DNA of 16,575 bases. Source: CAYFUR01 sp964346275 (lineage in GTDB: Bacteria > Sumerlaeota > Sumerlaeia > SLMS01). The stretch lies in NCBI GenBank assembly GCA_964346275.1, contig CAYFUR010000083.1:1-16575 (forward strand), written 5' to 3'. The translations under genes and the position numbers were made by a program. Of this stretch, positions 1-6,488 are shown in pieces. Position 1 is the stretch's first letter. Every line of letters begins with the position of its first letter. The notes beneath the pieces were generated by a model that was not told where the DNA came from, made no database searches, and saw only the letters and a program-made list of their open reading frames with translations.

Positions 1-122
1 ATGTCGGCGCTCCTTGAGTGGAATCGCCTCCATCATCGCACGAAGCTGAGAGGGTCTGTTCATGAAAAGGCAGACGCAGGAACGTCTACCGACACGAATA
101 GGCCCTGTTCATGTCAGCTGGT

Positions 123-155
123 GTCAGCTGGAGCCGATCCGAGTGGCTCGCTGAC
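123..155. repeat. Imperfect GC-rich hairpin overlapping a 10-bp tandem repeat
   Basis: Outer arms GTCAGC (123-128) and GCTGAC (150-155) pair. After a two-base bulge, inner arms GAGCC (131-135) and GGCTC (145-149) pair around a 9-base loop. The left arm lies in a perfect tandem duplication of TGTCAGCTGG (112-121 and 122-131). The hairpin is about 36 bases past the 3' end of the minus-strand tRNA, so it could end or protect that transcript, but no U-tract follows on the minus strand. No convincing coding region was found in 1-190. Confidence 0.35.
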
Positions 156-190
156 GTGTCCCAAATGAGGTGTAAGTTGAGTGATTTCAA

Positions 191-266
191 TGGAGCGGGA
201 AACCGGGTTCGAACCGGCGACCCTCAGCTTGGGAAGCTGATGCTCTACCAACTGAGCTATTCCCGC
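191..266 (-). tRNA. tRNA-Gly, anticodon CCC, CCA end encoded
   Basis: The minus strand folds into a complete 76-base cloverleaf. The acceptor stem is GCGGGAA with TTCCCGC, and the D arm is GCTC/GAGC around AGTTGGTA. The anticodon stem is TCAGC/GCTGA with loop TTCCCAA, giving anticodon CCC, which reads GGG (glycine). The T arm has loop TTCGAAC. The discriminator base is U73, followed by an encoded CCA (191-193 on the plus strand). U73 with C35 and C36 are known identity elements for bacterial glycyl-tRNA synthetase, which supports the assignment. It stands alone in the window, with a candidate promoter just upstream. Confidence 0.97.
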
Positions 267-279
267 TCGCTGGTATGGT

Positions 280-308
280 TACATACGGGGCGGGTTGAGG
301 AAGGTCAA
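280..308 (-). promoter_or_regulatory. Candidate sigma-70 type promoter for tRNA-Gly
   Basis: Read on the minus strand, TTGACC (308-303) is followed by a 17-base spacer and TATGTA (285-280). The -35 box matches the consensus at five of six positions; the -10 box is weak. Transcription would start about 6-8 bases before the tRNA 5' end at 266, a sensible leader length. This is a motif match by eye only. Confidence 0.4.
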
Positions 309-331
309 TTCAAAAGGGCTGTGCGGGGAGA

Positions 332-1783
332 TCAAATCTCTTCGGAGAAGAGGCCGTAGCGCACCATTTTGTTGTGGAGGCTTTTGCGGCTGATGCCGAG
401 GAGGTCGGCGGTTTCCTGGCGGTGGCCCTGGCATTTCTTGAGGGCGCCGCGGATGAGGTGCTTTTCGATGTGGTCGGTGATGAGGGAGAGGCGGTCGGAG
501 AGGGGGGTGCTGAAGTCCTCGGTGTCGAGGAGGCTTGCCAGGTCGAGGTTTTCGAGGATTTCGGCTCCGGGACCGAGTTCGCCGGCGGGGGCTTTGGCGA
601 GGGGGGATTCGCCTTTCAGGGTGGGGGGGAGATCTTCGACTTCGATGGTGGTTCCCCGGGCAAGGAGCATGGTCCGCTGGATGACGTTTTCGAGTTCGCG
701 AATGTTTCCGGGCCAGGAGTAGTTGAGGAATTTCTGCAGGGCTGGCTCGGAGACGGAGACGATGTTGCGCCGCAGCTTTGGATTGTACTCCTGGATGAAA
801 CTGTCTATCAGGAGGGGGATGTCGTCGCGCCGTTTTCTGAGCGGGGGCAGGTGGATGGGCAACACGTGGAGCCGGTAATAGAGGTCTTCTCGGAATTCAT
901 TTTTCTCGACGAGGGTTCCCAGATCGCGATTGGTGGCTGCGATGACGCGTATATCCACTTTGACTTGCTTGGTCGAGCCAACGCGTTCGATTTCGCGTTC
1001 CTGCAAGACGCGCAGGAGTTTTGATTGGAGGGGCATGGACATGTCGCCGATTTCGTCGAGGAAGAGCGTGCCGGTGTTTGCGGCTTCCACTTTGCCGATC
1101 TTTTGGGAGGTGGCTCCGGTGAATGATCCGCGCTCGTGGCCAAAGAGTTCGCTTTCCAGCAATGTCTCGGGGATGGCGACGGTATTGACTTTTATCAGAG
1201 GGTTGTCTTTGCGAAGGCTGTGGTTGTGAATGGCGGTGGCGACGAGTTCTTTGCCGGTGCCGCTTTCTCCGGTAATCAGAACCGTGATGTCGTTGTCCAG
1301 GACGCGTTCGATGAGGCGGAAGACTTCCTGCATGGCCGCGCTCTGGCCGATGATTTTGTCAAAGGAGTAGCGGGCGATGTCCTGGCCGCGCATCTGGTCG
1401 ATCTGATGGAGAAGGCGGGCTTTCTCGACGGCGCGGCGGAAAATAATGCGGACTTCGGTGAGGTCAAAGGGCTTTGTGAAATAATCGTAAGCGCCGGCCT
1501 GAATGGCTTCCAGGGCGAGCTTTTGCGTCCCGTGGGCAGTGATCAGGACGACAATGAGATCGGAATGAATCTGCTTCATTTGCCGGAGCGCCGCCATCCC
1601 ATCGAGGCGCGGCATGCGAATATCCATGATCACGAGGGCGTAGGTGTGCTTGCGCACCTTTTCAATGGCGGCTTCGCCATCGGTGGCTTCGTCGATCACA
1701 TAGCCCTGTCCTTCGCGGCGGAGCAACTCGCGGAGGGTAAAGCGAATGTTCTCTTCATCGTCGACTATGAGGATTCGCGACAT
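332..1783 (-). CDS. NtrC-family sigma-54-dependent response regulator
   Basis: A 483-residue three-domain regulator, the normal length for the family. Residues 1-120 form a receiver domain with acidic pocket D8-D9, phosphoacceptor D54 (in MDIRMP), T82 and K104. Residues about 142-375 form the AAA+ sigma-54 interaction domain, with Walker A GESGTGKE (172-179), Walker B FLDEIG (241-246) and the sigma-54 contact loop GSFTGA (219-224), where the usual motif is GAFTGA. A Fis-type helix-turn-helix occupies about 435-478 (ADLLGISRKSLHNKM). By family knowledge, an upstream histidine kinase phosphorylates D54 and the protein then remodels RNA polymerase-sigma-54 at distant promoters. No partner kinase is in the window, so the target is unknown. 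The ATG at 1783 starts directly at the receiver strand; its Shine-Dalgarno is poor. It is divergent from the ABC ATPase gene. Confidence 0.95.
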   Translation of the reverse strand: MSRILIVDDEENIRFTLRELLRREGQGYVIDEATDGEAAIEKVRKHTYALVIMDIRMPRLDGMAALRQMKQIHSDLIVVLITAHGTQKLALEAIQAGAYDYFTKPFDLTEVRIIFRRAVEKARLLHQIDQMRGQDIARYSFDKIIGQSAAMQEVFRLIERVLDNDITVLITGESGTGKELVATAIHNHSLRKDNPLIKVNTVAIPETLLESELFGHERGSFTGATSQKIGKVEAANTGTLFLDEIGDMSMPLQSKLLRVLQEREIERVGSTKQVKVDIRVIAATNRDLGTLVEKNEFREDLYYRLHVLPIHLPPLRKRRDDIPLLIDSFIQEYNPKLRRNIVSVSEPALQKFLNYSWPGNIRELENVIQRTMLLARGTTIEVEDLPPTLKGESPLAKAPAGELGPGAEILENLDLASLLDTEDFSTPLSDRLSLITDHIEKHLIRGALKKCQGHRQETADLLGISRKSLHNKMVRYGLFSEEI

Positions 1784-1834
1784 GGCAACGCTTAAATGGG
1801 ATTTGTGCCCGTGGGCTTTCCTGTCATGGCTGGA

Positions 1835-1863
1835 GTTATCTTCGCCTCGGGCAGGGGGATCAA
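1835..1863 (-). promoter_or_regulatory. Weak candidate promoter for the NtrC-type regulator
   Basis: On the minus strand TTGATC (1863-1858) and GATAAC (1840-1835) are separated by 17 bases; each box matches the sigma-70 consensus at four of six positions. It would place the transcript start about 45 bases before the ATG at 1783. The rest of the 266-bp divergent region (1784-2049) shows no clear sigma-54 -24/-12 element, inverted repeat or terminator by eye. Confidence 0.25.
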
Positions 1864-2049
1864 TCTCAAACCCATGAAGAGGCGGGCCTCAATCCAGAAT
1901 CAGTCGATCTGTGCGGAGGTTCCGAAATTTAAACCGGCCGCCGCGAGAGTGGGGTTGCGTCAATCGCGGGAAAGCCGGAAGTGTGTGGAATTCAACTCCT
2001 CATCTCTGGAGGATTGACGAGTCTTTTCCGAGGATGAAACGGGTTCTGT

Positions 2050-3144
2050 ATGAGTCATCTTGAAGAAAAGGGCGCCCTTCTCAGCGTTCGTAACCTGAAA
2101 AAGCATTTCCCCCTGCGCAAGGGGGTCTTGTCGCGGGTCGTGGGCCACGTCAAAGCGGTAGACGGGGTCAGTTTCGACCTGAAGAAGGGGGAGACGCTGG
2201 GCTTGGTCGGTGAATCCGGATGCGGCAAAACAACGATCGGGCGCCTGATTCTGCGGCTGATCGAACCGACCGCGGGGGAGGTGCGCCTGGCCGGATCGAA
2301 ACACAATCTGGCCCAATTGCCCAATCGCGCGTGGATGCCGTATCGGCGCCGGATGCAGATGATCTTCCAGGATCCGTTCAGTTCTTTGAACCCTCGGATG
2401 CCGGTGGGCACGATTATCGGCGAGGCCCTGGCCATTCATGGCCTCGCGGCCCGTGGCGAGCCGCGACGCAAGCGGGTCAAACAGCTCCTGGACCAGGTGG
2501 GGCTGTCTCAGGAAGCCGCGAAAAAGTTCCCCCATGAGTTTTCCGGAGGCCAGCGCCAACGTATCGGCATTGCGCGAGCCCTTGCGGTGGAGCCGGAAAT
2601 CATCATCGCCGACGAGCCCGTCTCGGCGCTCGATGTTTCGATTCAGGCCCAGGTGATTAATCTCATGGAGGATCTGCAGAAAGAGTTCGAGCTTTCCTAT
2701 GTCTTCATCAGCCACGATCTCTCGGTCGTTGGCCATTTGTGCCATCGCGTGGCCGTGATGTATCTGGGCAAAATCGTCGAACTGGGAGCGAATGCGGAGA
2801 TCATGAGATATCCGCGCCATCCGTATACGCGGGCTTTGTTGAGCGCCGTGCCGATCATCGAGAAGGAAAAACGCCGCAAACGCATCGTTCTCCAGGGCGA
2901 CGTCCCCTCGCCGGTCAACCCGCCATCGGGATGCCACTTCCATCCACGGTGCCGATACCGTTTCAAGCCCTGCGACTCCGTTTATCCCGAGCTGCTCCAC
3001 CTCCGTGATGGGGGGCGGGTTGCCTGTCATTTGTTCGATCCCAAATACAAAGACGACCGGCCGGAACTCGAGGGAGACCTGGCCCGGCTGTCCGATGAGG
3101 CGATGAACGAGCAGTCGGCGGAAGCCCCGGCAAGCGCCGGTTGA
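2050..3144 (+). CDS. Oligopeptide/dipeptide-type ABC transporter ATP-binding protein (OppF/DppF family)
   Basis: A 364-residue cytoplasmic ATPase that would power uptake of peptides or a related solute (nickel and some sugars are carried by close relatives). Walker A is GESGCGKT (54-61), the Q-loop glutamine is Q107, the signature is FSGGQ (164-168), Walker B is IIIADE (184-189) and the switch histidine is H222. Residues about 255-330 form the C-terminal extension typical of the Opp/Dpp subfamily (RHPYTRALLSAVP, then Cys295, 301, 308 and 326). In some family members these cysteines bind a 4Fe-4S cluster. The last about 35 residues are an acidic, low-complexity tail. An in-frame TGA at 2035 makes ATG 2050 the first start, although its Shine-Dalgarno is weak. 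No permease or binding-protein gene adjoins it here, so it is isolated; partners are either elsewhere or absent. Confidence 0.93.
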   Translation: MSHLEEKGALLSVRNLKKHFPLRKGVLSRVVGHVKAVDGVSFDLKKGETLGLVGESGCGKTTIGRLILRLIEPTAGEVRLAGSKHNLAQLPNRAWMPYRRRMQMIFQDPFSSLNPRMPVGTIIGEALAIHGLAARGEPRRKRVKQLLDQVGLSQEAAKKFPHEFSGGQRQRIGIARALAVEPEIIIADEPVSALDVSIQAQVINLMEDLQKEFELSYVFISHDLSVVGHLCHRVAVMYLGKIVELGANAEIMRYPRHPYTRALLSAVPIIEKEKRRKRIVLQGDVPSPVNPPSGCHFHPRCRYRFKPCDSVYPELLHLRDGGRVACHLFDPKYKDDRPELEGDLARLSDEAMNEQSAEAPASAG

Positions 3145-3205
3145 CGAATCTCTCCCGAGCGTCCTATTTTTATCAGCGAGGAAAAAGGAGAGATGCCCCC
3201 CGACT

Positions 3206-3412
3206 ATGAATGCCACCCGAGTAAACTGCAAACTGAGAGACTGTGCCTACTATCATGCCGTCGGCGAAAACGCAGAACTCTGCGACTGCTCGCATCCGGA
3301 TAAGCCGTTCTATATGACCAATCCATGCCCCATCTACCGCAAAGACGTGATGGGGCACCAGTCATCGGAGAAGGCGGAAGAGCTGAAGAACCGGTTTCTT
3401 AAGCGCCGCTAG
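3206..3412 (+). CDS. Small Cys-rich protein, probable metal-binding, unknown function
   Basis: A 68-residue protein that I do not recognise as a named family. Cysteines lie at C8, C13, C26, C28 and C41 in the pattern CX4C-X12-CXC-X12-C, with H17 and H30 nearby (CDCSHPDKP and NPCPIYRKD). Short, evenly placed cysteines with His-Pro and Cys-Pro turns suggest a zinc or iron-sulfur site; this is inference. The C-terminal 20 residues are charged and helical in character. AAAGGAGAG at 3184-3192 is the likely ribosome binding site, though its spacing of 13 bases is long. A closer ATG at 3193 opens a different 36-codon frame without these features. It lies 61 bases after the ABC ATPase, possibly in the same transcript, and its 3' end overlaps the convergent waaA by 14 bases. 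Confidence 0.72.
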   Translation: MNATRVNCKLRDCAYYHAVGENAELCDCSHPDKPFYMTNPCPIYRKDVMGHQSSEKAEELKNRFLKRR

Positions 3413-4694
3413 GCTTATTGCTTTCGAGGAAATCCAGGATAGAGTCGACACTCCGCTTTGCCGCCCCGGCGTTTTTCTCGGCGGCCCGCCGGCCATTCTC
3501 GCCCAACTCGCGGCGTGTGCCTTCGTTTTGAGCAAGACGGATCAATTCTTCGTCAATAAGATCCTCCCTCACTGAACGGGAGGCCTTGTTCGCATCCATG
3601 ATCCGCATGATTTCCTTTTGAGCGTGCATATGCGGGCCATGGAGGACGGGGACTCCGTGGGCGGCGGGCTCAAGCAGATTATGGCCGCCGATCGGTTGCC
3701 ACGATCCCGCCACCAGGGCAACGTCGGCAGCACCAAAGGCGCGGCCCAGGACACCCATTTCATCCAGGACCACGACCAGGTCTTCCCCCGCCGGCGCCGG
3801 GCCTTCCGACGTGCGATGGATCCTGGCGCCGGAGCGCTGAAGCTCCACGGGCACGATGTCGAATCGCTCGGGATGGCGCGGCGCAATCACGAGGCGCGCC
3901 GGAGGACCGCCATGGTTTTGATAACGGCGAAAGGCCTCGTGGATTATGCGCTCTTCTCCGGGATGTGTACTGCCGGCCAGAAAAAGAAGCTGGTCTTCAG
4001 CGACCCCAAAGCTGCGCCGCAACTCCTGCCGCTCCTCCTGGCTCAGAGGCTTTGGCAGATTATCGAATTTCACGTTGCCGGTAACATATATGCGCCGATC
4101 TCCAACCAACGAACGCATCCGGTCCGCATCGGCCTGGGTCTGCATGAGGAAGGCTGAAACCGCGGAGAGTGGCCGGGCCAAAAGGGGCCTTGCGAGAGAA
4201 TAACCGCGCAGGGATTTATCAGAGAGCTTGCCATTGACCAGAAAGATCGGCATCCGGCGCTTGCGGCATTGCAACAGCGTATTCGGCCAGATCTCGGTTT
4301 CAAAAAATGTATAGATTGAAGGCCTGTATCTGTCGAGAAACCGGCTTGTCTTCCAGCTCAAGTCAACTGGCGAGAAGTCGTGGTAATCCGCTTCGGCGAG
4401 GATTCTTTTCGCGTGATCCTGGCCCGTTTCCGTGGTTGTCGTGGAGAGGAACTCCCACTCGGAGCGGCGCTCCTTCATGACGCGGAAGAATGCCGAAGCG
4501 GCCACCGTTTCACCAACGCTGACCGAGTGCATCCAGACGCGCTCCTGCTTTGCGGGCAAGGGGGAGCCGGGCAGGTTGGCACCGAACATCCCCGGCAGGG
4601 AACGCCTGTATTTTCCATACCTCCACCGCTTGTAACCGGCGGACGCGAAAAAAAAGGGGGCGATCCCCAGATATGCCAGGTCGAACAGATTCAC
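3399..4694 (-). CDS. waaA: 3-deoxy-D-manno-octulosonic acid (Kdo) transferase
   Basis: At 431 residues it is close to the E. coli enzyme (about 425). It transfers Kdo from CMP-Kdo to the lipid A precursor at the inner membrane, an essential step of lipopolysaccharide assembly, so the cell very probably has an LPS outer membrane. A hydrophobic N-terminal stretch (2-20) is the usual membrane anchor. Family motifs are present: SVSVGE (57-62, with the likely catalytic Glu62), TEIWPN (133-138), TGNVKFD (205-211), GSTHPGEE (241-248), PRHPERF (272-278) and the donor-binding GGHNLLEPAAHG (336-347). The start is GTG, overlapping the methyltransferase stop as GTGA (4691-4694), with a strong GGGAGG six to seven bases upstream. 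This points to translational coupling. Whether it adds one Kdo or more cannot be read from sequence. Confidence 0.96.
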   Translation of the reverse strand: MNLFDLAYLGIAPFFFASAGYKRWRYGKYRRSLPGMFGANLPGSPLPAKQERVWMHSVSVGETVAASAFFRVMKERRSEWEFLSTTTTETGQDHAKRILAEADYHDFSPVDLSWKTSRFLDRYRPSIYTFFETEIWPNTLLQCRKRRMPIFLVNGKLSDKSLRGYSLARPLLARPLSAVSAFLMQTQADADRMRSLVGDRRIYVTGNVKFDNLPKPLSQEERQELRRSFGVAEDQLLFLAGSTHPGEERIIHEAFRRYQNHGGPPARLVIAPRHPERFDIVPVELQRSGARIHRTSEGPAPAGEDLVVVLDEMGVLGRAFGAADVALVAGSWQPIGGHNLLEPAAHGVPVLHGPHMHAQKEIMRIMDANKASRSVREDLIDEELIRLAQNEGTRRELGENGRRAAEKNAGAAKRSVDSILDFLESNKPSGA

Positions 4695-5491
4695 GGATTC
4701 CCTCCCAGCTTTTGCGCGACTGTATAGACGGCAATCGCGCCGGATATGGCCACATTAAGCGACTCGACCCCAGGCCGGATGGGAATGCGCACAAGGTCCG
4801 CCTGATGCCAGGCCGACTGATCCAGACCGGCAACCTCTCCTCCAAGCACCAACGCCATGCATTCCTCCTTATCAAACGCGACCTCTGCCAGCTCCAATGC
4901 AGCCTGGGGATCAAACCCCACGGTTCGGACCCCCTTTTCCCGGAGATACTCCGCAAGCTTTCCAGCCGGCCCGCCCGCATAGACGGCCCGCCCGAGGAAA
5001 CACATTCCGGCGCTGGAGCGGAGAAACTTCTCGTTGGTCAAACCCACCGATCCTTCAGTCAGAACGCAGGAGAAACCAAACGCGGCCGCCGTCCGCACAA
5101 GGGTTCCAGCATTCCCGGGATCCTTTACGCGGTCGAGGACCAACAAGCGCTCCGGCAGGGGGGCGGTATAGACGTCGCGTTCGGGAGCGGCCACGATGAG
5201 GCCGACGGGAGGTGGCGTCTCGCAGTCGGAGAGTTTTGCCAATGCGCGGGACGTGGCGCGGTGGATTCGCGCGCGGCGGTTGCGCGCCTTTTCCAGGAGG
5301 GGCCCGGCGCGGTCGCTGTCGGCAAATTCATCTTCCACGAAAAGAGCCTCGCAAATCCAGTCGCCATCGAGCGCCTGGGCCACCGTGCGCTCGCCTTCCA
5401 CATAAGCTTTGCCCGATTTGCGCCGACGGGCAGCGAGATGGCTGAGCACCAACTGGCTGCGATGGGAATGGATCGCGGCGGATTGCTTCAT
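4691..5491 (-). CDS. TrmH/SpoU-family RNA 2'-O-methyltransferase
   Basis: A 266-residue SPOUT-class methyltransferase that would use S-adenosylmethionine to methylate a ribose 2'-OH in rRNA or tRNA. Residues about 1-110 form the substrate-binding N-terminal domain (L30e-like), beginning with a basic stretch (RRRKSGKAYVEGER). The trefoil-knot domain carries motif 1 DRVKDPGNAGTLVRTAAAFG (120-139, Asn127 and catalytic-type Arg133), motif 2 LVLGGEVAGL (214-223, where many relatives have GNEG) and motif 3 IPIRPGVESLNVAIS (236-250). The RNA target cannot be deduced; RlmB-like 23S rRNA and TsnR/YsgA-like activities are all possible. It is preceded by recR with a 36-base gap and coupled to waaA downstream. 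GGAG lies about 10 bases before ATG 5491. Confidence 0.93.
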   Translation of the reverse strand: MKQSAAIHSHRSQLVLSHLAARRRKSGKAYVEGERTVAQALDGDWICEALFVEDEFADSDRAGPLLEKARNRRARIHRATSRALAKLSDCETPPPVGLIVAAPERDVYTAPLPERLLVLDRVKDPGNAGTLVRTAAAFGFSCVLTEGSVGLTNEKFLRSSAGMCFLGRAVYAGGPAGKLAEYLREKGVRTVGFDPQAALELAEVAFDKEECMALVLGGEVAGLDQSAWHQADLVRIPIRPGVESLNVAISGAIAVYTVAQKLGGNP

Positions 5492-5527
5492 GGAATCGCT
5501 GCTCCGGATCAGAAGGGGCTGAGTCGA

Positions 5528-6136
5528 TCAGCCGTTCGGGTGTTCCATGGCACGGCGCCCTTCCAGGGCAAGGCGCAGCGTGCCCGAATCGGCCATTTCC
5601 AGGCTGCCTCCCATGGGAACGCCCCGGCCGAGGCGGGTCACGCGAATTTCCCGGTTTTCGATGTGGCGGCTGATATACAGCGCCGTTGCGTCCCCCTCGA
5701 CGGTGGAGGATGTGGCCAGGACGATTTCGCTCACGGGATTTTTCTCAATGCGCTGGAAAAGCTCCGCCATGCGCAGATCCTCCGGCGCGATCCCTTTGAG
5801 CGGGGACAGGTGGCCGCCCAGAACATGATACATCCCGCGATAGCCGCCGGATTTCTCGAAGGCGACCACATCCAGCGCCCGCTCGACCACCAGAATGGTC
5901 TCGTGATGGCGGTGCTCGCAGCAGATCAGACACCGCCCGCCGGATGTGAAATAACCACATTCGGGACACGTGCCGACATCCCCCCGGATGCGGCCGATCG
6001 CGTCTGAGAGCGCGTCGAGACGCTCCTCCGAGGCAAACACCAGGTCAAACGCCATGCGCTCGGCGCTGCGCCGACCGACGCCCGGCAACTTGGACAGTTC
6101 GCCGATCAGGATTTCCACTTCCTTGGGTAAAGCCAT
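5528..6136 (-). CDS. recR: Recombination mediator protein RecR
   Basis: A 202-residue protein matching the usual length of about 200. RecR forms ring- or clamp-shaped oligomers with RecO (and RecF) and loads RecA onto SSB-coated single-stranded DNA at gaps. Domains in order are a helix-hairpin-helix (LSKLPGVGRRSAERMAF, 14-30), a four-cysteine zinc finger (Cys57, 60, 69 and 72 in CPECGYFTSGGRCLIC), a Toprim domain (about 80-175) and the C-terminal GGHLSPLKGIAPEDL segment (107-121) shared by the family. The Toprim region reads SSTVEGDATALYI where NPTVEGEATA is common, a conservative change. It follows ybaB by 11 bases in the classical dnaX-ybaB-recR order, so co-transcription is expected. The Shine-Dalgarno before ATG 6136 is weak. 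Confidence 0.98.
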   Translation of the reverse strand: MALPKEVEILIGELSKLPGVGRRSAERMAFDLVFASEERLDALSDAIGRIRGDVGTCPECGYFTSGGRCLICCEHRHHETILVVERALDVVAFEKSGGYRGMYHVLGGHLSPLKGIAPEDLRMAELFQRIEKNPVSEIVLATSSTVEGDATALYISRHIENREIRVTRLGRGVPMGGSLEMADSGTLRLALEGRRAMEHPNG

Positions 6137-6147
6137 CTGGCCGCTGG

Positions 6148-6459
6148 TTAGAACAAGCCTGGAAGGCGCAGGCCGCCAGTGATTTCGGAAACAGAATCCT
6201 CGTTAAGCTGGCGGGCTTTCTCCAAGGCCTGGTTCGTGGCAGCCAGGACAAGATCCTGGAGCATCTCGACATCCTCCGGGTCGACGGCCTCCGGCTTGAT
6301 GCGGATTTCGGTAATTTCCGAATTGCCGTTAGACACCACGGTGACGACGCCGCCGCCCGCTGTTCCTTCGACGTATTCGCTTTTCAGATCTTCCTTCATC
6401 TGGTCGATACGCTTGTGAAGGTCCTTCTGAAGCTTTTGGATCATTCCTGGATCGATCAT
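6148..6459 (-). CDS. YbaB/EbfC-family nucleoid-associated protein
   Basis: A 103-residue protein of the expected size (about 100-110). Family members form dimers with tweezer-like arms that bind DNA and compact the nucleoid. The N-terminal helix (about 1-30, MIQKLQKDLHKRIDQMKEDL) is followed by a beta region (about 32-58, GTAGGGVVTVVSNGNSEI) with the typical glycine-rich turn, then VDPEDVEMLQDLVLAATNQA (59-78), the most recognisable YbaB motif. The C-terminus ends in GGLRLPGLF, like the glycine- and proline-rich tail of relatives. It sits between dnaX (29 bases upstream) and recR (11 bases downstream), the position in which this family is normally found. GAGAG lies about nine bases before ATG 6459. 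Confidence 0.95.
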   Translation of the reverse strand: MIDPGMIQKLQKDLHKRIDQMKEDLKSEYVEGTAGGGVVTVVSNGNSEITEIRIKPEAVDPEDVEMLQDLVLAATNQALEKARQLNEDSVSEITGGLRLPGLF

Positions 6460-6488
6460 GCAGTTTTTCTCTCTCTTGATAGCAGCGT

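Noticed and set aside
1..63. Minus-strand open frame starting at ATG 63 (MNRPSQLRAMMEAI...) running off the left edge
   Set aside because: Only 21 codons are visible and there is no Shine-Dalgarno; it could be the start of a real gene but cannot be supported from this window.
1..171. Plus-strand frame from ATG 1 to TGA 171 (56 codons)
   Set aside because: Composition is unlike the neighbouring proteins, it contains the tandem repeat and hairpin, and no upstream sequence is available to judge a ribosome binding site.
3128..3141. CCGGC-AAGC-GCCGG hairpin at the end of the ABC ATPase gene as a terminator
   Set aside because: It lies inside the coding end, has a five-pair stem and is not followed by a T-run.
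1960..3231. 423-codon open frame on the minus strand opposite the ABC ATPase gene
   Set aside because: It is antisense to a gene with full ABC motifs and its translation has the His/Arg/Gln-rich look of a GC-rich shadow frame with no domain.
4796..4856. TrmH-family motif 2 reading GGEVAGL in place of GNEGxGL
   Set aside because: Variation at this Asn is common among SPOUT relatives and the conserved Glu and Gly remain, so it does not suggest loss of function.
4550..6007. 485-codon plus-strand frame opposite waaA, the methyltransferase and recR
   Set aside because: It spans the antisense of three genes with clear family motifs; a shadow frame.
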